Shown one piece after another: positions 25,640 through 33,036 of a stretch of 64,000 nt of DNA. Position numbers and translations under genes: made by a program. The DNA comes from Argonema galeatum A003/A1. GTDB lineage: Bacteria; Cyanobacteriota; Cyanobacteriia; Cyanobacteriales; Aerosakkonemataceae. The stretch is taken from NCBI RefSeq assembly GCF_023333595.1, contig NZ_JAIQZM010000005.1, positions 124,001-188,000 of the forward strand, written 5' to 3'. Under the pieces are notes generated by a model. The model saw only the letters and a list, made by a program, of their open reading frames with translations, made no database searches and was not told the origin of the DNA. Each line of letters begins with the position of its first letter. Within the stretch, counting starts at the first letter, position 1.

Positions 25640-26021
25640 CAAACGCAAGTGATTATCTGACTCACGTTAAAGCGCTATTGTTTTAAGTCCACAAGTTCTA
25701 TACTGGACAATAGTTCGCGAAGAAGCACAAGGCGATCGCGGATTGTTACGCTACCGCCTTACTTTGAAAGACGGTAGTCTTCTGGAATTGTTCGAGTTTT
25801 TTCTTGTCACACAAGCAGGTGTACAGATTACAAAATATCGCTTTCATTGGCAGAGATATGATGGTCAACTGCGTAAACGTTGGGATAACGCACCACACCA
25901 TCCAGAAATAGCAACATATCCTTACCATGTTCATGATGGTGAAGAGGAAAATGTATTACCCAATGAATCAATGAATGTTGAAAAAGTGCTGGCTATTATC
26001 ACGACAGAAACAGGTGCATAA
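25636..26021 (+). pseudogene. frameshifted TumE-family (DUF6516) toxin gene
   Basis: The main part encodes TumE-family sequence: EEAQGDRGLLRYRLTLKDGS, then RWDNAPHHPEIATYPYHVHD. That frame has no usual start codon before a TTG at 25743; upstream it runs back through SPQVLYWTIVRE to a stop at 25668. In another frame, GTG at 25636 encodes TNASDYLTHVKALLF and then a stop at 25684. The two pieces join as one normal TumE N-terminus if a single base is restored within the T run around 25678-25684. The gene is therefore probably inactivated by a 1-base deletion, or the sequence has an error there. Confidence 0.65.
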
Positions 26022-26136
26022 AAATGGTCAAAGTTACACGAATGCTTCGTTTAGGATTAGTCATTTTCAATATCCAAGTCTTCTCCATCGAAAACTGAAA
26101 ACTCCGTTAGATCGAAAAGGTTTTGTACGCTGAAAT

Positions 26137-27012
26137 TTAAACCTTACCCCGTAACTTTTTCAACTCTTCCCGCAAAGACAAAGGCTGATACCCTAAAGCA
26201 AAAGCTTTAGAACTATCTAAAGAAACATCGCTAGGTCTTGGTGCAGCCATTGGTACATCTTTTTGCAAACAACTTTTTAACTTTTCTTGAGGAAGTTCCA
26301 GCACATCTGCCATCAAGCGACCAAATTCATAGCGCGATACGCGCTCTTTTCCACCTAGATGAATTATTCCCTCAACTTTTTCCAATGCTAATAATAGTCC
26401 GCTAGCAGCAGTTTGGCCGCTGACAGGTGTTCTAAACTCGTCTGTAAATAAACTTAGCTCTTTTCTTTCTCTAAGAACTTTGATAAATGGCTGAATAAAA
26501 CTACTAGCACCAGGTGGCGCAATGCCAAACATTAACGGCATTCGACAAATAACCGTTTTGGGATTAAGTTCTAGCATACCTTGTTCGGCTATAACTTTTT
26601 GTTCGCCATAATGATTGATAGGAGATACCGGATCTGTTTCTCGATAAGTGGGGTTTAAACCATTAAAAACTAGGTCGGTGGAAGTGAAAGCGCAAGGGAT
26701 AGAATAATCTGTACACAATCTGGCTATATTCAAAGAAGCTGTTACATTGATTAAATATGATTCTTCTGGATGAATTTGGCAAAAATTGGGATTAGATTGA
26801 GCGGCGGTATGAATAACTGCTGCTGGTTGAATTTGCTCAAAGAGGCGCTTGAGTTCTTGAAAATCCCTCAAGTCAACTTTAGTAAGGTTGGTGTCAGGAA
26901 TATCGACGAGTTTGGAAAAGTAGGTGCCGTAAACTTGCCATTGTTGTTTGGCTAGTTGGCAAAGGTTCCATCCTAGAAAACCGCTAACTCCTGTAACTAA
27001 AAGTTTTTTCAT
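26137..27012 (-). CDS. RmlD-like NAD(P)-dependent sugar-nucleotide reductase
   Basis: The 291-residue extended short-chain dehydrogenase starts at the ATG at 27012 (MKKLLVTG). It has the Rossmann motif GVSGFLG, a TSTDLVFNG segment with the catalytic Ser/Thr and the YGEQK catalytic Tyr-Lys pair. The overall layout is that of dTDP-4-dehydrorhamnose reductase (RmlD/RfbD). It is expected to reduce a nucleotide-activated keto-sugar or a related substrate. It stands alone here, 10 kb from the glycan island, so the substrate is uncertain. Confidence 0.8.
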   Translation of the reverse strand: MKKLLVTGVSGFLGWNLCQLAKQQWQVYGTYFSKLVDIPDTNLTKVDLRDFQELKRLFEQIQPAAVIHTAAQSNPNFCQIHPEESYLINVTASLNIARLCTDYSIPCAFTSTDLVFNGLNPTYRETDPVSPINHYGEQKVIAEQGMLELNPKTVICRMPLMFGIAPPGASSFIQPFIKVLRERKELSLFTDEFRTPVSGQTAASGLLLALEKVEGIIHLGGKERVSRYEFGRLMADVLELPQEKLKSCLQKDVPMAAPRPSDVSLDSSKAFALGYQPLSLREELKKLRGKV

Positions 27013-27061
27013 GTGCATAATAACTGCTATATTCAATCTAAAATCAAAAATCTAAAATCAA

Positions 27062-27628
27062 ATGTCCTGCACTAGCAAACTAATCAAAAACTCTCTTAAA
27101 TGTCTCCGCGTCGGCTTCCTCCTCGTTAATTTAACCGGATGTCCCAATTCTGGACAAACCAGTTACTCAGTGAAGCGAGTCAGCGATGGAGATACCATTG
27201 CTGTATCAGACTCCAAGGGAACTAGCTTTACAGTTCGCTTCGCTTGTGCGGATGCGCCGGAAATTCCCCATACGCAGAAGGAAAAGCAAAGCAGAAAATT
27301 GCTGGACAAAAACCAATTCAACTGGGGTTTAAAAGCGCAAAGTCGAGTGCGGCAGTTGGTGAAAAAGGGAGGCGATCGCATTTCTCTAACCATAACCGAT
27401 ACCGATCGGTATGGGCGTAAAATAAGTGAAGTGCGCTTGCCTGATGGCACTTTTATCCAAGAAGTCTTAATCCGCGAAGGACTGGCGATGGTTTACCAAC
27501 CTTACTTGAAGAATTGTCCCAGCGCATCTGTTGTCCAAGAAGCTGAAGCTGAAGCTAAGAAGAGTAAGCGCGGTATCTGGGGAGATGCGAAATTTGTGCC
27601 TGCTTGGGACTATCGCCGCACAAAGTAA
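27062..27628 (+). CDS. secreted thermonuclease-family lipoprotein
   Basis: The 188-residue protein has an N-terminal lipobox (VNLTGC, Cys near residue 27) and a staphylococcal-nuclease fold: VSDGDTIAV, VRFACADAPEIP with the Arg/Asp/Glu set, and TDRYGRKISEVR with the second catalytic Arg. It should be a calcium-dependent DNA/RNA phosphodiesterase tethered outside the inner membrane, for nucleotide scavenging or defence. All key residues seem present. The gene is divergent from the RmlD-like gene. Confidence 0.85.
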   Translation: MSCTSKLIKNSLKCLRVGFLLVNLTGCPNSGQTSYSVKRVSDGDTIAVSDSKGTSFTVRFACADAPEIPHTQKEKQSRKLLDKNQFNWGLKAQSRVRQLVKKGGDRISLTITDTDRYGRKISEVRLPDGTFIQEVLIREGLAMVYQPYLKNCPSASVVQEAEAEAKKSKRGIWGDAKFVPAWDYRRTK

Positions 27629-27652
27629 GTTTATTGAGGTGTTGTACTACGT

Positions 27653-27927
27653 ATTGACCCGCCTTGGACTCAAGTCCAAGGCTGATAGCGAAAGTCCACT
27701 GAAGTGGACTTAAGAATGCTTTATGGTATTTGACTGGACTTGAAACTGAATCCAGTCGTCTTTAGTCTCCACACCCGCCTTGGACTCAAGTCCAAGGCTG
27801 ATAGCGAAAGTCCACTGAAGTGGACTTAAGAATGCTTTATGGCATTTTACTGAACTTGAAAGTGATTCCAGTCGTCTTTAGACGACTTTAGCTATTAGCC
27901 TCAGACTTGAGTCTGAGGCGGGTCAAT
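27653..27927. repeat. 116-bp tandem duplication inside a fold-back element
   Basis: This fills most of the 319-bp gap between the nuclease gene and the LapA-like gene. Two nearly identical 116-bp units (27657-27772 and 27773-27888) are packed with small palindromes (CTTGGACTCAAGTCCAAG, AGTCCACTGAAGTGGACT). The whole is bounded by inverted ATTGACCCGCC (27653-27663) and GGCGGGTCAAT (27917-27927). No gene is present. Confidence 0.85.
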
Positions 27928-27947
27928 GCGTGGTGCAAGATGTCAGT

Positions 27948-28319
27948 TTACCAATCTTTTGAGCCGCTTTCTAGCCAATCATCAGAGCTAACTTGGTTAG
28001 GAGTAGGTTGGTTAGGAGTAGGTTGGTTAGAGACAGGTTGCTTATCTTCCTCGAAGTCGTCGTCTTCAAAATCATCGTCCGATCGCTCATTATCCCCTTG
28101 ACGCTGCTCAGAACCGCTCAAGAGGGGAAAAGCGATCGCACCTCCCACCACCCCAGCACCAGCACAAAACGCCAGCACTACACCCACTGGTAGCTGAATT
28201 GACTCGAATCCGAGAAACTTCAACGATACCAGGGTAGCGTTTTGGACAGAAAATATTGCGATCGCTAATACCCAGATGGCTAGAATTAGGGAAGCGAGGA
28301 GGTTGGCGATGGTTTTCAT
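27948..28319 (-). CDS. LapA-domain (DUF1049) membrane protein
   Basis: The 123-residue protein has two N-terminal membrane helices with the LapA-family segment AIFSVQNATLVSLKFLG between them. A very acidic linker (DDDFEDDDFEED) and a repeated NQPTPNQPTPNQ stretch follow. In other bacteria LapA works with LapB/YciM at the inner membrane in envelope lipid control; the cyanobacterial role is not established. The ATG at 28319 is preferred over a TTG four codons upstream. The C-terminal repeat is encoded by 15-base direct repeats at about 27993-28035. Confidence 0.75.
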   Translation of the reverse strand: MKTIANLLASLILAIWVLAIAIFSVQNATLVSLKFLGFESIQLPVGVVLAFCAGAGVVGGAIAFPLLSGSEQRQGDNERSDDDFEDDDFEEDKQPVSNQPTPNQPTPNQVSSDDWLESGSKDW

Positions 28320-28354
28320 GGATTCGGACAATAGCTATCAAAAGACGATATATC

Positions 28355-28466
28355 AGGAGTTACGCTTTTCTCCCCCCTACCCCCCCAAAGAAAGGGGGGA
28401 ACAGGAATCTTCTCCCCCCTTTCTTTGGGGGGTCGGGGGGCTAAACCTTGGTTAGTGCGTAAGTCC
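28355..28466. mobile_element. about 112-bp MITE-like hairpin element, copy 1
   Basis: The ends are imperfect inverted repeats (AGGAGTTACGC at 28355 and GCGTAAGTCC at 28457-28466), with an AAACCTTGGTT motif before the right end. The centre is a CCCCCC/GGGGGG hairpin. Related copies lie at 31935-32050 and 45930-46039. It is non-coding. Confidence 0.6.
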
Positions 28467-28508
28467 CGATCTCTACAATGCCACGACAAATCTGACAATA
28501 GATGGCAA

Positions 28509-28557
28509 ATTGAAGAATTGCAGATTTACTTAATTTTGAAATCTGCAATTCTTCAAT
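28509..28557. repeat. perfect 19-bp inverted repeat downstream of the phosphohexomutase gene
   Basis: ATTGAAGAATTGCAGATTT (28509-28527) and its exact complement (28539-28557) flank an 11-base loop. It lies 9 bp past the stop of the minus-strand gene and could stop or stabilise the transcript, but no T tract follows. Confidence 0.7.
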
Positions 28558-28565
28558 CTGAAATT

Positions 28566-29999
28566 CTACTTAGGTTCGAGCTTGCTGATGGTTTGTTGCA
28601 TATACTCAGCGATTTGGGTTAGTTTTTCTGGCGTGTTGGTTTCTATGTAAACGCGCATCAGGGGTTCAGTTCCCGAAGGACGTAGCAACACCCAGCTTCC
28701 CTCTTCCAAATACAATTTGATGCCGTCTTTGCGACCAATTTCCTTCACTTTAACTGTTGCCACTTCTGTCGGCGGATTCTTCGTGAAAGAATCGATAACA
28801 GCGGCTTTGTGTGCATCATCTAGGTGCAAGTCTAGGCGTTCGTTGTAAAGTGGGCCACCGGCTTCAGCGATCGCTTCTTCAACAAGCTGACTCAGCGGCT
28901 TACCTTCATAAGCGATCGCCTCTGCCACCAGCATATCTGCTAAAACGCCATCTTTTTCGGGAATATGACCGATAATGCTCAATCCGCCCGATTCTTCCCC
29001 ACCGATTAGCACCTGCGTCTCGCGCATTTTCTCGCCGATGTACTTAAAGCCTACTGCTGTCTCATAAAGTTCCAAACCGTACTTAGCAGCGAAATTATCC
29101 AGCAAATGGGTGGTAGCGACAGTGCGGACGATCGCACCGGTTTTGCCTTTGTTTTTGACTAGGTGACGCGCCAGCAACAGCAATACGGTGTTGGGAGTGA
29201 GGACATTTCCCTGCTCATCAACTATACCGAAGCGATCGCTATCTCCATCCGTCGCCAAACCCAAATCCGCACCATCTTTCTTTACCGCTTCCACCAATTC
29301 TACCAACTGCTCGCCCTTCGGTTCTGGCATTCCGCCGCCAAACAACACATCGCGGTAGGTGTGGAACGACTCTAACTCACAACCGCAGTGCTGCAAAACC
29401 GTATCCAGATAGCCGCGAGAGGTAGAATAAAGGGCATCGTACTTCACCTTCAGCTTGGCACTGCGAATCTGCTCTACATCTAGGAGAGTGTAGATAAATG
29501 CCAGATATTCTGGCTTTGGATCGAAGGTAGAAATCTTGTCAAGATTGCTTCCCGATGGCGGAGCGTCAGTAGCACCTTCAATATTTGCTACAATCGTATC
29601 CGTAATTTCCGGTGTTGCAGGGCCCGCATAATCAGGGATGTACTTGATGCCGCAGTAGGGCGCTGGGTTGTGAGAAGCGGTAAACATCAGCGCCCCAGCC
29701 GAGTTGAGAAGCTTGGCGTTGTACGCAATCACCGGAGTCGGGCAATCGCGATCGACTATTTTCACCGTCCAACCGGCGTCTACCAGAATTTGGGCGGCTG
29801 TACGGGCAAACTGGTCAGCTAAAAACCGGGTGTCATAAGCTACCAGAACTGGTCTATCTTTAGAATATGCTGTTTCCAAGTAACTGGCGATCGCCCGCGT
29901 CACCTTGCACACATTCGCAAAAGTGAAGTCATCGGCGATCAGACCCCGCCATCCGTCTGTACCAAACTTAATCTTGTTCGAGCTGCTGCTAGCACTCAT
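28566..29999 (-). CDS. phosphoglucomutase/phosphomannomutase-family enzyme
   Basis: The 477-residue alpha-D-phosphohexomutase interconverts hexose 1- and 6-phosphates. Visible motifs are the phosphoserine loop LMFTASHNP (Ser109), the metal loop ATDGDSDRFG, the sugar loop GGEESGG and the phosphate loop RPSGTEPLMRV, all intact. A GAGGAAG ribosome-binding site precedes the ATG by about 10 bp. In cyanobacteria such enzymes feed glycogen, sucrose and cell-wall sugar nucleotides. The substrate (glucose or mannose) cannot be fixed from sequence alone. Confidence 0.92.
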   Translation of the reverse strand: MSASSSSNKIKFGTDGWRGLIADDFTFANVCKVTRAIASYLETAYSKDRPVLVAYDTRFLADQFARTAAQILVDAGWTVKIVDRDCPTPVIAYNAKLLNSAGALMFTASHNPAPYCGIKYIPDYAGPATPEITDTIVANIEGATDAPPSGSNLDKISTFDPKPEYLAFIYTLLDVEQIRSAKLKVKYDALYSTSRGYLDTVLQHCGCELESFHTYRDVLFGGGMPEPKGEQLVELVEAVKKDGADLGLATDGDSDRFGIVDEQGNVLTPNTVLLLLARHLVKNKGKTGAIVRTVATTHLLDNFAAKYGLELYETAVGFKYIGEKMRETQVLIGGEESGGLSIIGHIPEKDGVLADMLVAEAIAYEGKPLSQLVEEAIAEAGGPLYNERLDLHLDDAHKAAVIDSFTKNPPTEVATVKVKEIGRKDGIKLYLEEGSWVLLRPSGTEPLMRVYIETNTPEKLTQIAEYMQQTISKLEPK

Positions 30000-30393
30000 C
30001 TAAGTCACTTCCTCTCAATTAACAATACATAGTATAAGAAGCGTGCCCTTTAGAAGATAGCAGCAAAAGCCAAAACCGCATTTTTACGCATACGCCTCTG
30101 GATTTTAGAGATCTAGATATGGGCGAGCGGCCCTGAAAACTCATAAATCTACAATTAGATTAACAATTTTAAACAAACTGTTTTACATTTTAGTAAAAAT
30201 ACTGCATACTAAACCTCAATAGCATATAAAGATTCTGTAAATTCCCATTCCAGTTTGACTATTTTGTGTAAAGTTCTCCGATCCAGATAAATCTGTCTCT
30301 TCTGGCCTTAAAACTAGCAAGAGTCAGACTAACTGGCTTAAAACCCCTTTATTTGCTCGTTTTAAACTCCTTTTGCAGATTTGGGACAAAGCG
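30000..30393. other. 394-bp AT-rich intergenic region between divergent genes
   Basis: The region must hold the promoters of the phosphohexomutase (minus) and of the unknown gene at 30394 (plus). It is AT-rich from about 30140 to 30300. No repeat, hairpin or open frame stands out, and no promoter can be called with confidence. Confidence 0.5.
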
Positions 30394-31443
30394 ATGACTC
30401 ACTCCTTGGCATCTACAGCGGTTAAACTTAACTCTCCTAGCGTTTGGGCCACTCCATCCCAACCATCGGAATCGAAACTTCATTCTCTATCCGCACTATG
30501 GGCCCGAAAATACTATCTTTCCGTCACTCCTCGTGAAAACGAACAGCAGCTCAAAAAGGTCGAAAGCATTACAGAAATAGGTTCTCAGCAAGGTAGGATT
30601 AACACCGCAAGCAAGCTGAGCAACAATATAACTTTGGCTAGCGCCCAAGCTTGGTCTTTGACGGAAACGCTGCTATCTGAGGAAATTCGACGCCACGGTA
30701 TCAATCCAGACTTAATCAATCCCTTAGAGATTGCAGCCGATACTCGGAATTTATTTCTAAAAGTATTAAATGCCTATACTAAAGAGGTTGAGCCTGCACG
30801 CCTGTCGGTGATTGCGGGAGGAGACTGCGGTAAAGTGCGGCAGAAGTACACCAGCGCAGATCCTCGTGCGATCGGATTTGTAAGTATGCAGTTCCACTAT
30901 ACGGGTCAAAAGTTGTTGGAATGCCTCTCGCCAACAGAGCAAACGCTATTTCAGCCTTACTTAAAAGTCATGGACGACCATATGTATATGCCGTTGCAAG
31001 CGGCTTACAAAGCAGCGGCAGACCATGCAGAGGATTCGACTGCACTCTTAGCAGTTCAGCATCTTCTACCAGCCACTACTAAAGTTGCCCATGCGGTTTA
31101 CGAACGAGTTTGTCGTCAGCATCCGGGTTATCAAAGCTACAGCGGCACTTTAAAAGAGGAAACGGTCAAAATCTCCAGTATCCGCGATGTGGAGATGTTT
31201 CAAGTTTATCTGTGCCTGTGTGTTCTGGAAGGAAATATCTGTTCTGTGCAGCAACAGCTGTTTCCTTTGTGCGTGATGTTATATCCGCGATTGCAAGTGA
31301 GCTGGAAGTTAGTACAAGATATGCTGCAAGCGATCGTCTGGGAAATGCACGATCGCTTACCCCTAGAATCTGTAGCCGTCTTTTTACCTTATCTGCGTAC
31401 TTTCTCGGAGATGTTTTCTGGGGAAGTGTTCCAAAACAATTAA
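30394..31443 (+). CDS. conserved-looking helical protein of unknown function
   Basis: The 349-residue soluble protein is of no recognised family. The ATG at 30394 is chosen; an upstream in-frame start at 30373 adds seven residues. The first 80 residues are polar and probably disordered. From about residue 85 on it is mainly alpha-helical, with Cys- and His-containing segments (AGGDCGKVRQKY, VMDDHMYMPLQAAYKAAADH). There are no membrane helices and no signal peptide. Base composition and HIP1 sites match the neighbours, so it looks like a resident cyanobacterial gene. A good terminator follows at 31472. Confidence 0.7.
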   Translation: MTHSLASTAVKLNSPSVWATPSQPSESKLHSLSALWARKYYLSVTPRENEQQLKKVESITEIGSQQGRINTASKLSNNITLASAQAWSLTETLLSEEIRRHGINPDLINPLEIAADTRNLFLKVLNAYTKEVEPARLSVIAGGDCGKVRQKYTSADPRAIGFVSMQFHYTGQKLLECLSPTEQTLFQPYLKVMDDHMYMPLQAAYKAAADHAEDSTALLAVQHLLPATTKVAHAVYERVCRQHPGYQSYSGTLKEETVKISSIRDVEMFQVYLCLCVLEGNICSVQQQLFPLCVMLYPRLQVSWKLVQDMLQAIVWEMHDRLPLESVAVFLPYLRTFSEMFSGEVFQNN

Positions 31444-31471
31444 TCCCAAGTTGCAGTAATGAGTCTTCAAA

Positions 31472-31505
31472 GTCCCCAACCAAATCGAAGATTCTGGTTG
31501 GGGAC
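31472..31505 (+). terminator. terminator-like hairpin after the 30394 gene
   Basis: The 11-bp perfect stem GTCCCCAACCA / TGGTTGGGGAC has a 12-base loop and starts 29 bp after the stop codon. The T tract is weak. A second small hairpin built on CCCCCTT/AAGGGGG lies at about 31530-31553. Confidence 0.55.
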
Positions 31506-31581
31506 GTAGCTCAAAATTTTGTTCTAAGTCCCCCTTAAAAAGGGGGATTTAGGGGGATCGCAATATTTTTATTGCCAAGCT

Positions 31582-31863
31582 CTACGGTTGGTTTCTTCCA
31601 TCTTTGAGGCTAGCTTCCGAGTCTGAACAGACGATCGGATTGATTGCTAGAGTTTTACTCGTCCCGTACCCGTAGTCTCCACCAATCTCGCGGATTATCC
31701 ACAAAGGCCACAAACCTGTTATCCAAAGCCTAACTAACGCCTTGCGAAGAAGTTCGTCGGTTAATTGAGAATACAGATTCCAACCGTTCATGGAGGCCAG
31801 ATAGCAAATTATACCGGAAAAAACATAAGCTGTTGCTGAAGAAGCAAATAGAAATACAGTCAT
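31582..31863 (-). CDS. small membrane protein of unknown function
   Basis: The 93-residue product starts at the ATG at 31863, supported by the ribosome-binding site AAGGGGTG about 4 bp upstream; the open frame extends further up into repeat DNA and is discounted. One strong N-terminal membrane helix (VFLFASSATAYVFSGIICYL) is followed by a second hydrophobic stretch (LWITGLWPLWIIREI). No family is recognised. It lies alone between two repeat-rich spacers. Confidence 0.55.
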   Translation of the reverse strand: MTVFLFASSATAYVFSGIICYLASMNGWNLYSQLTDELLRKALVRLWITGLWPLWIIREIGGDYGYGTSKTLAINPIVCSDSEASLKDGRNQP

Positions 31864-31934
31864 GATGCACCCCTTGTAACCAAATCGTTGCAATTTCCCT
31901 TGCCAGAGCCAGTCTGAGTTAACAGAGCCAGTTG

Positions 31935-32050
31935 CCCCCCCGACCCCCCAAAGAAAGGGGGGAGAAGAGTCTTCCCCCAAATCTGGGAGGCTACCCTCCC
32001 CTAACCCCCCAGATTTGGGGGGTTAGGGGGGCAATTGCGTAAGTCCTAAG
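31935..32050. repeat. composite CCCCCC/GGGGGG hairpin repeat, copy 2 of the GCGTAAGTCC family
   Basis: Three CCCCC(A/T)-rich arms alternate with GGGGG arms, ending in GCAATTGCGTAAGTCC at the right. The left end lacks the matching inverted repeat and seems truncated. It fills most of the 288-bp gap before rsmI; nothing else is seen there. Confidence 0.6.
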
Positions 32051-32151
32051 AACGTTACTAAGACGGCTATTTTAGTCTTATTTTGCCATAAAGTTAGATG
32101 AAATATAACCTAAGATAGAAGAGTTTTTTGTGAAATTTCCGTTAAGACAAA

Positions 32152-33021
32152 CTAAAGATCGCCTGAAGATTCTGGAGAGGGAAGACTGAGGGCAAGTTGG
32201 TAGAGTTGACGACGGGGAAGAGAGGTAGCTTTTGCCAGCTGGCGACTAGCTTGCGATCGCGATATTCCCTGACTCATTAACTGCTGTAACTCGACTTTCA
32301 GTGTTTCCTCGGATAGATGCGGCTTTTCTAACTGGGCACCAGCTACTACGATCGTAAATTCTCCTTGAGGTTCCCGTTGAGAATAGCGAAGCATCGCCTC
32401 CTCGATCGTGCCTCGCCAAAACTCCTCGTATAATTTAGTTAACTCCCTTGCCAGTACAATTTGCCGATCGCGACCCCAAAAATCTGCTAAATCTTGCAGA
32501 GTTTGCCGCAGTCGATGGGGAGATTCGTATAAAATTATCGTCCGCGATTCTGTTTGTAAACCTTCCAAAAGATCCTTGCGTTCTGACCCTTTTGATGGTA
32601 TGAAACCTTCAAACACAAAACGGTTTGTTGGTAAACCAGCTGCACTTAACGCCGTAATTGCCGCACTCGCGCCAGGAACGGGTACTACTGGTATTCCAGC
32701 TTCAATACAAGCTTGGACTAACTCATATCCGGGGTCAGAGATCAGGGGCATCCCGGCATCGCTGACGAGTGCTAGAGCCTTTCCCTGACTCAACTTATCC
32801 ACCAACTCAGGAATGCGCTGCGAAGAATTGTGTTCGTGATAGCTCAACTGGGGCGTGGCAATCTGAAAATGCTGCAAAAGCTTGCCTGTATGGCGAGTAT
32901 CTTCCGCCGCAATGATATCCACCGTTTGCAAAATCCGCACTGCCCGGAACGTCATATCTTCCAGATTGCCAATCGGAGTTCCTACCAAGTAAAGCGTGCC
33001 AGTCTGGGGAGCGGTTTCCAT
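32152..33021 (-). CDS. rsmI: 16S rRNA (cytidine(1402)-2'-O)-methyltransferase
   Basis: The 289-residue protein is of the tetrapyrrole-methylase-fold RsmI family, which methylates the 2'-OH of C1402 in the ribosomal P site using SAM. Family motifs are TLYLVGTPIGNLEDMT at the N-terminus, EDTRHTGKLL, SDAGMPLISDPGYELV and PVPGASAAITALSAAG. The length is normal. The neighbours are unrelated. Identification is firm. Confidence 0.95.
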   Translation of the reverse strand: METAPQTGTLYLVGTPIGNLEDMTFRAVRILQTVDIIAAEDTRHTGKLLQHFQIATPQLSYHEHNSSQRIPELVDKLSQGKALALVSDAGMPLISDPGYELVQACIEAGIPVVPVPGASAAITALSAAGLPTNRFVFEGFIPSKGSERKDLLEGLQTESRTIILYESPHRLRQTLQDLADFWGRDRQIVLARELTKLYEEFWRGTIEEAMLRYSQREPQGEFTIVVAGAQLEKPHLSEETLKVELQQLMSQGISRSQASRQLAKATSLPRRQLYQLALSLPSPESSGDL

Positions 33022-33036
33022 ATAGATTAATTTATC

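Noticed and set aside
27993-28193. plus-strand frame antisense to the LapA-like gene
   Set aside because: Repeated VRSRLVRSRLV residues arise from the 15-base direct repeats that encode NQPTPNQPTP on the real strand.
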